Positions 34,420-41,806 of a stretch of DNA of 64,000 nt are shown piece by piece. The DNA is from JAMDCX01 sp049977145 (GTDB lineage: Bacteria > Planctomycetota > Phycisphaerae > WQYP01). The stretch spans positions 1-64,000 of the forward strand of contig JBMFGW010000002.1 in assembly GCA_049977145.1 (NCBI GenBank), written 5' to 3'. The notes beneath the pieces are model-generated. The model was not told the DNA's origin, searched no databases, and saw only the letters and a list, made by a program, of their open reading frames with translations. Every line of letters begins with the position of its first letter. Positions within the stretch are counted from its first letter, which is position 1. Made by a program: the position numbers and the translations under genes.

Positions 34420-36027
34420 TTACGGTGCCGATACTGTTTTTAGCTGGGCATTGATCCGCTTGATTCTCGCCACAATGGCGGCTCTCTGCGCTTTGAGTGC
34501 GGCCAGATGTCCAGCACTGACAAACCCTTGGTCATTGGTGATATGAAAATCCACATTCACCAGCGCCACATTTTCCTTAGCCCACGATACTTGCAAAATT
34601 GCCGCCAGATAACGCCGCTGGGCGGCAGCCACCGGGCCACTTTTCATGGCGGCGGCGTACGCCAGCCCGGCATACCCCAAGGCATTCTGTGCTTCGGCCA
34701 ACGCGTACTGGGCGTTGACATCGCGAATCCAGATTTTGCGCGGATCGTTGGGGTTAAGGCGGCGTTTCTTTTTACCCCAAAATTGCAAATTCTGCGCATT
34801 GGAATCCAGCCGGGCCTGGCAACGCGCGGAAAGCTCTTCCGATTGCAGCCGCCTTAACACCTCGGGCGCCGTGGGTTTGGATGCTTTCTTGAGAATATGC
34901 AACTTATCAAAGGCAACCGTGGCCAACCAGAGCTGATGATCACGTGCCGCCACCTGCCGTAAATGTGACAAAAATAATTTGGCCTGATTTGCCACTTGCG
35001 TTTTAGACAAGTTATTGGCCGGGCGAAAACGCGCATGGGCCACATCCCACGCCACCCACGCCACCTGCAGCCGGGCATAACCGTATTGCAATTGCGCCAC
35101 GCAGCGTTCCACGCGCCAATTGCTCCAGGGTAGATGCCGATGCGCAACTAAATTCCATAATTGCCGCCGCGCAAAATCAATGGCTTTGGCCACGGGCATT
35201 TGTTTGGCAAGGTAAGGTAGAAAACGCGGGTTGTGCCAATATTTTGCCGCCGCCCGCAGATATTGCGTCTCAGAAACCCGCCGGAATATCAGCTGCACCG
35301 GAACCTTGCCATTGCTGTTGAATACTTTCATGGCCAGGACGGCGGAATTCCGGTGGTAACGGATGTTGGGATAAATCCAATTATCAAAACAGAGCGGAAA
35401 ATCCAGCAGCGCCTGCGAAGCGTGCAAAATACCGCGAAACTGCATGGCCGCCTGCGGATCATCCGCCAGAATGTCCGCGGGATCGACATACTGCCCCGCC
35501 CGCGGATATAGTCCCGGATTCGCCGTGTGATATGGATCTATAGTGCCCAGATACAGCCAGCCGAACGGCCCGATGGAAACATGCCAGGCGCGGAATTCGA
35601 TCAATTCATCCAACAGAAAAGTTTGCGGCTTACCGTGCACATTAAAATGCGCCAGAATCAAGACCGGTTGCCCGCGAATGGCACCAAACTCTCTTAGATC
35701 GGGCGACCACCGGGTAGCGGAATGATAGCCGATGGCGGTAAACGCCTGCTTGAGAATATGGCGTGTGGTCTGAATGCTTAACACGGTTTCATGGAGAAAA
35801 TTACTGGGGCGACCGCATAATGCCACATCCAGCCAGTCCGTGAGGTGCTCATTCCAAAAAGCGGACGGAATGGTGAATTCATGCTGGTGTTTATAAAGGA
35901 CCGGTACAGCCAACTGAATCAGGTCCTTAGACGCGGGGGCCGACGGTTTGGCGCGGACCAAATCCGCCCGCCCCGCAAATGCCGCCAGCAGAACTGTGCC
36001 CACAAGTAGCCGTTGATATAGTGCCAT
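34420..36027 (-). CDS. Secreted YdjY-like protein of unknown function
   Basis: A 535-residue protein with a cleavable signal (LLVGTVLLAAFAGRADLVRA, about residues 6-25). Residues about 75-190 (LCGRPSNFLHETVLSIQTTR, ILKQAFTAIGYH, LLDELIEFRAW) resemble the YdjY domain seen in planctomycete secreted proteins. The C-terminal 250 residues are Ala/Arg/Gln-rich and helical, consistent with a long coiled-coil, and unlike known families to me. The ATG at 36027 is preferred to 36069 because it leads directly into the signal peptide. Divergent from the debranching enzyme gene. The molecular role is unknown. Confidence 0.7.
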   Translation of the reverse strand: MALYQRLLVGTVLLAAFAGRADLVRAKPSAPASKDLIQLAVPVLYKHQHEFTIPSAFWNEHLTDWLDVALCGRPSNFLHETVLSIQTTRHILKQAFTAIGYHSATRWSPDLREFGAIRGQPVLILAHFNVHGKPQTFLLDELIEFRAWHVSIGPFGWLYLGTIDPYHTANPGLYPRAGQYVDPADILADDPQAAMQFRGILHASQALLDFPLCFDNWIYPNIRYHRNSAVLAMKVFNSNGKVPVQLIFRRVSETQYLRAAAKYWHNPRFLPYLAKQMPVAKAIDFARRQLWNLVAHRHLPWSNWRVERCVAQLQYGYARLQVAWVAWDVAHARFRPANNLSKTQVANQAKLFLSHLRQVAARDHQLWLATVAFDKLHILKKASKPTAPEVLRRLQSEELSARCQARLDSNAQNLQFWGKKKRRLNPNDPRKIWIRDVNAQYALAEAQNALGYAGLAYAAAMKSGPVAAAQRRYLAAILQVSWAKENVALVNVDFHITNDQGFVSAGHLAALKAQRAAIVARIKRINAQLKTVSAP

Positions 36028-36199
36028 GTCGATTTTCCATTTATTCACCGAGGCTATAGTTTCAGCCATAACTCATTTTAATTATAACGTCGCCGGGCAA
36101 AGCCAGGCGCGGATCGAACCGTCGTTTGGTGTCGCATTTGCATCCTGGAGCGCAAATGCGTACAACAGTGCAGGAAGATGTTTTCTGGAAGTCTAAGCT

Positions 36200-38284
36200 A
36201 TGGACGCGATTCATTTTGCGCAAAAGATTTGTACCAATCTTGATGAATCCATCGGATTGGAATGGCTGTGCACCAACGGTCTGGGCGGCTTTGCTTCCGG
36301 TACGGTGTCGGGTGTCAATACGCGCAAATACCATGGGTATCTGACCGTGGCGGTGCGCCCGCCGGTGGAACGGTATGTGCTCTTGGCGCACCTGGAAGAC
36401 CGGCTGTGGATTGGCGATCACAGTTATCCGCTGGCCGCCAATGAGTTTCCCGATGTCATTGATCCGGCGGGCTATGCGAACATTGTTGATTTCTCCTATC
36501 AATATGGGCCGGTATGGCACTATCGCTGTGGCGATGCCGTGCTTGAAAAATCCATCACCCTGGTACATGGGCAGGATACGGTAAGTATTCGCTACACACT
36601 GTTGCAACCCTCGGCCACGGGTCTGCCATTACGGCTGCATGTGCAACCGATGCTCGCGGGGCGGTATTTTCATGCCACGACGACGGCGGTCAATCGTCCA
36701 CAATGGCAGATGGCGGAACGGACCGGCGTGCGCGATCCGTTGCTGCTGTCCGCGCCGCAATGTCCCGTCAAATTATTTATCAGCCATAACGCCGATCATT
36801 TCAGCAACGGCCCCTGCTGGTGGTACAATTTTGTATTGCGTGCGGAATCAGCGCGTGGCTATCCCGATCGGGATGATCTCTGGACTCCAGGTTCTCTGGA
36901 ATTTGAGATTAAGGAGGGTGTCCCCGTGGGGCTGATTGGTTCCACGCGGCCAGTCGCCATTACCGAGCAGACCGCTATTATTACCGCCGAAAAGAGCCGC
37001 CGGGACACGTTGACGATCCCCATTGAGGATACCGCGGGCGCGGCCGTGCTGGCCCGCCGCTTAGTCGCGGCGGCGGATCAATTTGTGGTCAGCCGCAGCG
37101 GCGAAAAAAGAACTGTGGGAAAGATGTCTATCATAGCAGGGTATCCCTGGTTTGAAGATTGGGGCCGCGATACGTTTATCAGTCTGGCGGGATTATCGTT
37201 GGTCACAGGGTGTTTTGATGTGGCCCGCGGCATTCTGGTGACATTTGCGGATCATATCCGGGATGGTCTTGTTCCCAATCGTTTTTCCGACGCCTCCGAC
37301 CATCCGGATTACAATACCGTCGATGCTTCGCTGTGGTTTATTCATGCGGCCTATCAATACTGGCGCTATTCCGGGGATCACGCGCTGCTGCGCGATTACC
37401 TTTATGCGCCGCTGAATCACATTATTGATTGCTATCGTGCGGGCACACGTTATGGCATCCGTATGGATTCTGATGGCCTGATCCGGGCCGGGGAGCCGGG
37501 CATACAGCTTACCTGGATGGATGCTAAAGTCGGCAATGACGTCATAACGCCACGCCATGGTAAACCGGTGGAAATCAACGCCTTGTGGTTTAATGCGTTG
37601 AAAATCATGGAGACCGTGGCGCGTTGGGCGGTACATTCCCAGCGTGCTGATGAATTGGCCGCTTTGGCGGTAAAAGTTCAAGCCGCATTTTGTGCCCGGT
37701 TCTGGAATCCCGACACGGGCTGCCTGTTTGATGTGGTAGCGGATGATGGCTACGGCGATGCGGCCATTCGGCCCAATCAGGTCATCAGTCTGGGATTGCC
37801 CTTTGGTATGTTGGACGAGGATAAAGCGAAGAGCATCATCCAAGTGGTGCATGATCGTTTATGGACCCCCATGGGACTGCGCACACTGGCCCCGGGCAGT
37901 CCGGGTTATCAGGGCCGCTACCAGGGAGATCAAGTGGCACGCGACCATGCCTATCATCAGGGAACGGTGTGGCCGTGGTTAATGGGACCGTTTGTCAGCG
38001 GATATGTTAAAACCATGGGCAATACACCGCAGAGCCGCGCGGATGCGTGGGAATTTCTTGCGCCGTTTGCCGCGCATATGACGCAGGCGGGGTTGGGCAG
38101 TATCAGTGAAATTGCCGATGGAGATTCACCCCACACACCTCGTGGTTGCTTTGCGCAAGCCTGGTCCGTAGCGGAAGTTCTGCGCGCCCTGTGGGAGGAT
38201 GTGCTGCAGAAAGCACCGCCGTGGCCGCATGAAGCCGCAGAGGAGGCAATAAAAGCTGGCCAACCACTGGCGGAACATCGGTGA
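36200..38284 (+). CDS. Glycogen debranching enzyme (amylo-alpha-1,6-glucosidase)
   Basis: A 694-residue protein of the archaeal/bacterial GDE type (GH133). The N-terminal beta-rich GDE_N part begins EWLCTNGLGGFASGTVSGVNTRKYHG; the C-terminal (alpha/alpha)6 domain carries AGYPWFEDWGRDTFISLAGL (the DWGRDTFI catalytic region), DASLWFIHAAYQYW, LTWMDAKVGNDVITPRHGKPVEINALW and QGTVWPWLMGPF. It would remove alpha-1,6 branches of glycogen. The ATG at 36200 follows GGAAG by about 9 bases. No other glycogen gene is adjacent, but a GH57 enzyme lies 12 kb downstream. Confidence 0.92.
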   Translation: MDAIHFAQKICTNLDESIGLEWLCTNGLGGFASGTVSGVNTRKYHGYLTVAVRPPVERYVLLAHLEDRLWIGDHSYPLAANEFPDVIDPAGYANIVDFSYQYGPVWHYRCGDAVLEKSITLVHGQDTVSIRYTLLQPSATGLPLRLHVQPMLAGRYFHATTTAVNRPQWQMAERTGVRDPLLLSAPQCPVKLFISHNADHFSNGPCWWYNFVLRAESARGYPDRDDLWTPGSLEFEIKEGVPVGLIGSTRPVAITEQTAIITAEKSRRDTLTIPIEDTAGAAVLARRLVAAADQFVVSRSGEKRTVGKMSIIAGYPWFEDWGRDTFISLAGLSLVTGCFDVARGILVTFADHIRDGLVPNRFSDASDHPDYNTVDASLWFIHAAYQYWRYSGDHALLRDYLYAPLNHIIDCYRAGTRYGIRMDSDGLIRAGEPGIQLTWMDAKVGNDVITPRHGKPVEINALWFNALKIMETVARWAVHSQRADELAALAVKVQAAFCARFWNPDTGCLFDVVADDGYGDAAIRPNQVISLGLPFGMLDEDKAKSIIQVVHDRLWTPMGLRTLAPGSPGYQGRYQGDQVARDHAYHQGTVWPWLMGPFVSGYVKTMGNTPQSRADAWEFLAPFAAHMTQAGLGSISEIADGDSPHTPRGCFAQAWSVAEVLRALWEDVLQKAPPWPHEAAEEAIKAGQPLAEHR

Positions 38285-38393
38285 GAGCTTTCCGGCGCGC
38301 CCGCCGCGCCATGCGGTGCTGGGAAAATGACGGTTTTTTGCGCACCGGCATCGCACTATCACAACATCGTCAGAAGCGACGTTTTGAATTATC

Positions 38394-38424
38394 TATCTCC
38401 GGATGATTGTATCTCCGGATGATT
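38394..38424. repeat. 15-bp direct repeat, two copies
   Basis: TATCTCCGGATGATT at 38394-38408 is repeated exactly at 38410-38424, with one base between copies (period 16). The CCGG core is symmetrical, so each copy also has partial dyad symmetry (TCCGGA). Could be a tandem binding site or a simple duplication. Confidence 0.5.
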
Positions 38425-38569
38425 TGGACTAACCGGCTATCATGCCTTATCATAATGATGTCAATGGAATATCATCGTGTACGGATTGCGCGATGATATG
38501 GATGGGCACCGCAAATAAGAACTTCATCGTCGGTTCGTCAGGCGGTGCGCAATGTGATCACAGCTCTCC

Positions 38570-38604
38570 AATGCGGAGTGCGAAAATCGACTTGCGATTG
38601 AGCG
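38570..38604. repeat. Degenerate heptanucleotide repeat (nnnGCGA)
   Basis: Four to five 7-base units follow: AATGCGG, AGTGCGA, AAATCGA, CTTGCGA, then TTGAGCG. The units share a T-G-C-G-A/G end with period 7. The array ends about 40 bases upstream of the small membrane protein start, and so lies in its probable leader or promoter. Confidence 0.45.
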
Positions 38605-38643
38605 ATTCGTACGTTTGATGTGTATGTTCCGGAGTTGTTTTCA

Positions 38644-39291
38644 ATGCAGATAATCTCGCAACCCGCGGCGTGGGAACGGCGCCGACCATTGGTGCTGGCA
38701 TTTTTATGCTTCGTCTTTGCCTCCTGGTTTGCATGGGATGGCTGGTACGGCTGGCCGGATCATGATGATACCGTCGTCAAGCAAATGCTGGTCTCGCATC
38801 GTGTGACCGGGCGGGATAAATTGATCGCTCGCGCCTGGCCCGGATGGCGGCACGCGACCAATGCGCAGCGGCTGAAATTTGATCATCTGACCCATGTCAA
38901 CAACATTCCGGGCTGGCATACGGTAACGGATATTCACAATCAACGGTGGATTGTGTTAGGGTTGGGTTTGGTGGCGGCAGCGGGACTGGTCTGGTTTCTA
39001 CGGGTCAGATCCAAACGGATCATGGCCGATGACCAAGGTTTGTGGCTGTCGAATGGACGGATGGTGCCGTATAACGCCATCAAAATGATTGATAATCGGC
39101 GTTGGCCTCAGGCCGGGCTGGTAACCTTGGAGTATGTCAATACCCCAGGGCAGGTTCAGCACGCAGTTCTGGATGCCGTCATTTATGAAAATATTCCGCC
39201 GTTGCTCAATGAAGTAATCACCCGGGCGACTGCGGCGGAAGTGATCAATCCGCCGTCGCCGACGGCCACGGCTGGGAGCAGTCAAAGTTAG
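38644..39291 (+). CDS. Hypothetical two-TM membrane protein
   Basis: A 215-residue protein with TM helices at about 16-32 and 103-121. The loop between them (about 70 residues) is rich in Trp/His/Asp. The C-terminal 90 residues (DQGLWLSNGRMVPYNAIKMI, LVTLEYVNTPG, ENIPPLLNEVITRA) have the beta-strand plus final helix look of a PH/YcxB-like domain facing the cytoplasm. I do not recognise the family. The ATG at 38644 has GGAG 9 bases upstream; a GTG at 38620 is the alternative. Confidence 0.6.
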   Translation: MQIISQPAAWERRRPLVLAFLCFVFASWFAWDGWYGWPDHDDTVVKQMLVSHRVTGRDKLIARAWPGWRHATNAQRLKFDHLTHVNNIPGWHTVTDIHNQRWIVLGLGLVAAAGLVWFLRVRSKRIMADDQGLWLSNGRMVPYNAIKMIDNRRWPQAGLVTLEYVNTPGQVQHAVLDAVIYENIPPLLNEVITRATAAEVINPPSPTATAGSSQS

Positions 39292-39668
39292 AACCGGGGC
39301 GGACCTTTGCGAACCGCTAAAAACACTGATTGTGCCTATTCCTACCTCCCGCGTGGTATTGAAACCGACCGTTATCGTGTTGGTCGGGCACCAGATGAAC
39401 GCGTCATCTTGCCATAGCAATATAAAAATTTAGTGTGACCATATTCTGGGGCAGGGGCCGACATTTCCGCTACCCACATGCGGACCAGGGCCGCGCGGCA
39501 AAAAACAATATCGTGGTACCTTGCCACAAACATTGGTGGCGGGGATGAAAGATTGTAGAAAAATATGGCCGCTCCCTGTTAAATCGCACGCGTGTCTAAA
39601 TGGTGCGTATTATGCGATTGAATGAAAATGTGGTATTTTTATAGAGTCTTTTATTCTGGAGATTGTAC
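39292..39668. promoter_or_regulatory. Leader region of the MoxR-DUF58 operon
   Basis: A 377-base gap with no credible ORF. Near its right end a TTGAAT (39618-39623), a 16-base spacer and TATAGA (39640-39645) form a fair sigma-70-like promoter. It would put the start site about 16 bases from the GTG at 39669, with GGAG at 39658-39661 as the ribosome binding site. Confidence 0.4.
39618..39645 (+). promoter_or_regulatory. Candidate promoter for moxR operon
   Basis: -35 TTGAAT (4/6 to consensus), 16-base spacer, -10 TATAGA (4/6). It lies directly upstream of the first gene of the 10-kb vWA operon. The A/T-rich spacer-downstream region supports the call. Not confirmed by any second signal. Confidence 0.35.
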
Positions 39669-40748
39669 GTGAGCGCAGAAACGGGTTCGACTGAAAGTAT
39701 GGAATTATCGCCGCAGGAACTTCAAAGCGTGGAGAAACTCCAGGATGGCTTCAAAAAAATCCGCCGGGAATTGGCCAAAACTGTGGTCGGACAGGATCAG
39801 GTCATTGAGGAATTGCTGATTGCTTTATTTTGCCGCGGGCACTGTCTGCTCGTGGGAGTTCCGGGACTGGCCAAGACCTTGCTGGTATCCACATTATCCC
39901 AAACATTGAATCTCAGTTTCAACCGCGTGCAGTTCACCCCCGATCTGATGCCCTCGGACATCACGGGCACGGAAGTTATTGAAGAAGATAAATCCACCGG
40001 ACAACGGTCTTGGCGTTATGTCAAAGGGCCGATATTTGCCAATGCCGTTCTGGCCGATGAAATTAACCGCACCCCGCCGAAAACCCAGGCGGCCTTGCTG
40101 GAAGCCATGCAGGAACATCAGGTGACCGCCGGCGGCGTGCAACGACGCCTGCCGGAACCATTTTTTGTCATGGCCACGCAAAATCCCATCGAACAGGAAG
40201 GCACGTATCCGCTGCCGGAGGCACAATTGGATCGTTTCATGTTCCATGTGCTGGTAAGTTATCCTTCCGAGCAGGAGGAATTTGATATTGTGCGTCTCAC
40301 CACCACGGGGCGCCGGGTGGCGGTAGAACAGGTGCTCACCGCCGAGGAGGTGCTGCAATTGCAGGAACTGGTGCGCAAAGTGCCAGTACCGGATCATGTG
40401 GTGCGCTACGCCTTGCGTTTAACGCGGCAGACGCGCGTGTCGCAGCCCGACGCGCCCAAGTGTGTGAAGGATTATGTGGCGTGGGGAGCCGGACCACGCG
40501 CGTCACAATATCTGGTTTTGGCGGGCAAGGCGCGTGCGCTGTTGCAGGGACGGTATCACGTCAGTACCGAGGATATCCGGGCGGTGGCGTATCCGACACT
40601 GCGGCACCGCGTGTTGACGAACTTTAACGCGGAGGCTGAAGGCATTCATTCCGACGACATTATCCGCATGCTTATTGAACAAACGGATCGTGATGATCAA
40701 AACGCGAAAGTAACCGCTGGGATGCCGAAAGTATTACAGGGAGCGTAA
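39669..40748 (+). CDS. MoxR family AAA+ ATPase
   Basis: A 359-residue MoxR ATPase, a chaperone-like AAA+ that works with vWA proteins to activate or assemble them. Walker A is GVPGLAKT, Walker B is ADEINRTPPK with the MoxR-type NRTPPKTQAALLEAMQE; the sensor stretch ATQNPIEQEGTYPLPEAQLDRF is the family signature. The GTG at 39669 with GGAG 7 bases upstream is preferred; TTG at 39663 and ATG at 39699 are alternatives. It is the first gene of a five-gene operon. Confidence 0.92.
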   Translation: MSAETGSTESMELSPQELQSVEKLQDGFKKIRRELAKTVVGQDQVIEELLIALFCRGHCLLVGVPGLAKTLLVSTLSQTLNLSFNRVQFTPDLMPSDITGTEVIEEDKSTGQRSWRYVKGPIFANAVLADEINRTPPKTQAALLEAMQEHQVTAGGVQRRLPEPFFVMATQNPIEQEGTYPLPEAQLDRFMFHVLVSYPSEQEEFDIVRLTTTGRRVAVEQVLTAEEVLQLQELVRKVPVPDHVVRYALRLTRQTRVSQPDAPKCVKDYVAWGAGPRASQYLVLAGKARALLQGRYHVSTEDIRAVAYPTLRHRVLTNFNAEAEGIHSDDIIRMLIEQTDRDDQNAKVTAGMPKVLQGA

Positions 40749-40807
40749 GGGCGGCATGGCGACATCCATGGTACGTTGATTGGCGGGGTTTAGGGGCGTG
40801 TGCAACG

Positions 40808-41734
40808 GTGGCGTTGGAAGTTGAGCAAAAAACGGATTATAAAAAGTATCTCGATCCGCGCGCGCTCGCCAAGATCGCGGCGTTGGATGTGCGCGCCCGG
40901 CTGATTGTGGAGGGATTCATCACCGGCATGCACCGCTCACCGTATAAAGGCTTTTCCATTGAATTCGCCCAGCACCGGCCCTACAGCAGCGGCGATGATA
41001 TTAAGTATATGGATTGGAAAGTTTTTGGCCGCACGGATCGGCATTACATCAAACAATATGAAGAGGAAACCAATTTACAGGTCATGCTGGTGGTGGATGC
41101 GTCAAATTCGATGAATTATGCGGGGCAATCCAACCCGCAATGGCGCAAATTTGATCATGCCATAAGCATTGCCGCGAGCATGGCGTATGTCGCCATTCAT
41201 CAGCAGGACGGCGCGGGTCTGGCGGTGTTTGATGAAAAAATCCGCCGCATTGTGCGTCCCAGTAACAGCCCGCGACACTGGCGCACCATCATTGAAGAAC
41301 TCTCCAGTTCTCCCGGTGGCCCCAAAACCGGTACCGGATCGGTGTTGGAGGAAATTGCCGAGGAAATTCGCCACCGTAGTCTGTTTATTATCATTGGCGA
41401 TATGTTTGATGACGCCACGGGTATCATCAAAGGCATCCGGCATCTGCGGTACCGTCGACATGATGTCATCATGATGCAGGTGCTGGATCATGATGAATTG
41501 GAATTTCCGTTTCGTAATACCACCATGTTTAAAGGCATGGAAGAGGCTGCCGAGGTGGTCGTGGAACCACAGGCCTTGCGGGAGGCCTATCTGGAGGAAT
41601 TTCAGAAACATACTGAAACACTGCGGACGGAATGCCATAAATTGCAGGTAGATTTTCTGCAGGTGGACACCAGTGTACCACTGGATGTGTCGCTGCCAGG
41701 ATTTTTAGCCAATCGGGCGGGGCGGATTCATTAG
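40808..41734 (+). CDS. DUF58 domain protein with vWA-like fold
   Basis: A 308-residue DUF58 protein, the usual partner of MoxR. The N-terminal part has EGFITGMHRSPYKGFSIEFA and HRPYSSGDDIKYMDWKVFGR (the DUF58 signature). The central vWA-like domain carries a MIDAS motif DASNSM (DxSxS) in VVDASNSMNY. It has no TM segment, so it is likely cytoplasmic. The start is a GTG at 40808, 59 bases after MoxR, with a weak GGGG upstream. It probably binds metal and acts together with MoxR and the downstream membrane proteins. Confidence 0.92.
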   Translation: MALEVEQKTDYKKYLDPRALAKIAALDVRARLIVEGFITGMHRSPYKGFSIEFAQHRPYSSGDDIKYMDWKVFGRTDRHYIKQYEEETNLQVMLVVDASNSMNYAGQSNPQWRKFDHAISIAASMAYVAIHQQDGAGLAVFDEKIRRIVRPSNSPRHWRTIIEELSSSPGGPKTGTGSVLEEIAEEIRHRSLFIIIGDMFDDATGIIKGIRHLRYRRHDVIMMQVLDHDELEFPFRNTTMFKGMEEAAEVVVEPQALREAYLEEFQKHTETLRTECHKLQVDFLQVDTSVPLDVSLPGFLANRAGRIH

Positions 41735-41743
41735 ACGTGAAAG

Positions 41744-41792
41744 GTTAGAAGCTGAAAGTTAGAAGTTAGAAGTTAGAATTGGGATATTAGAA
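41744..41792. repeat. Heptanucleotide tandem repeat (GTTAGAA)n
   Basis: Seven consecutive 7-base units start at 41744: GTTAGAA, GCTGAAA, GTTAGAA, GTTAGAA, GTTAGAA, then TTGGGAT and ATTAGAA. Four are identical and the others are degenerate. The array fills the 72-base gap between the DUF58 gene and the BatA-like gene, that is, inside the operon's mRNA. Confidence 0.7.
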
Positions 41793-41806
41793 CCTCGTTC
41801 GGAGTT

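Larger units (their letters stand above)
38285..38643. other. Intergenic region with direct and heptad repeats
   Basis: A 359-base gap between the debranching enzyme and the next gene. It has a 15-bp direct repeat (38394-38408 and 38410-38424) and a period-7 array near 38570 (both listed). No open frame with family resemblance is present and no promoter could be placed with confidence. Confidence 0.45.
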
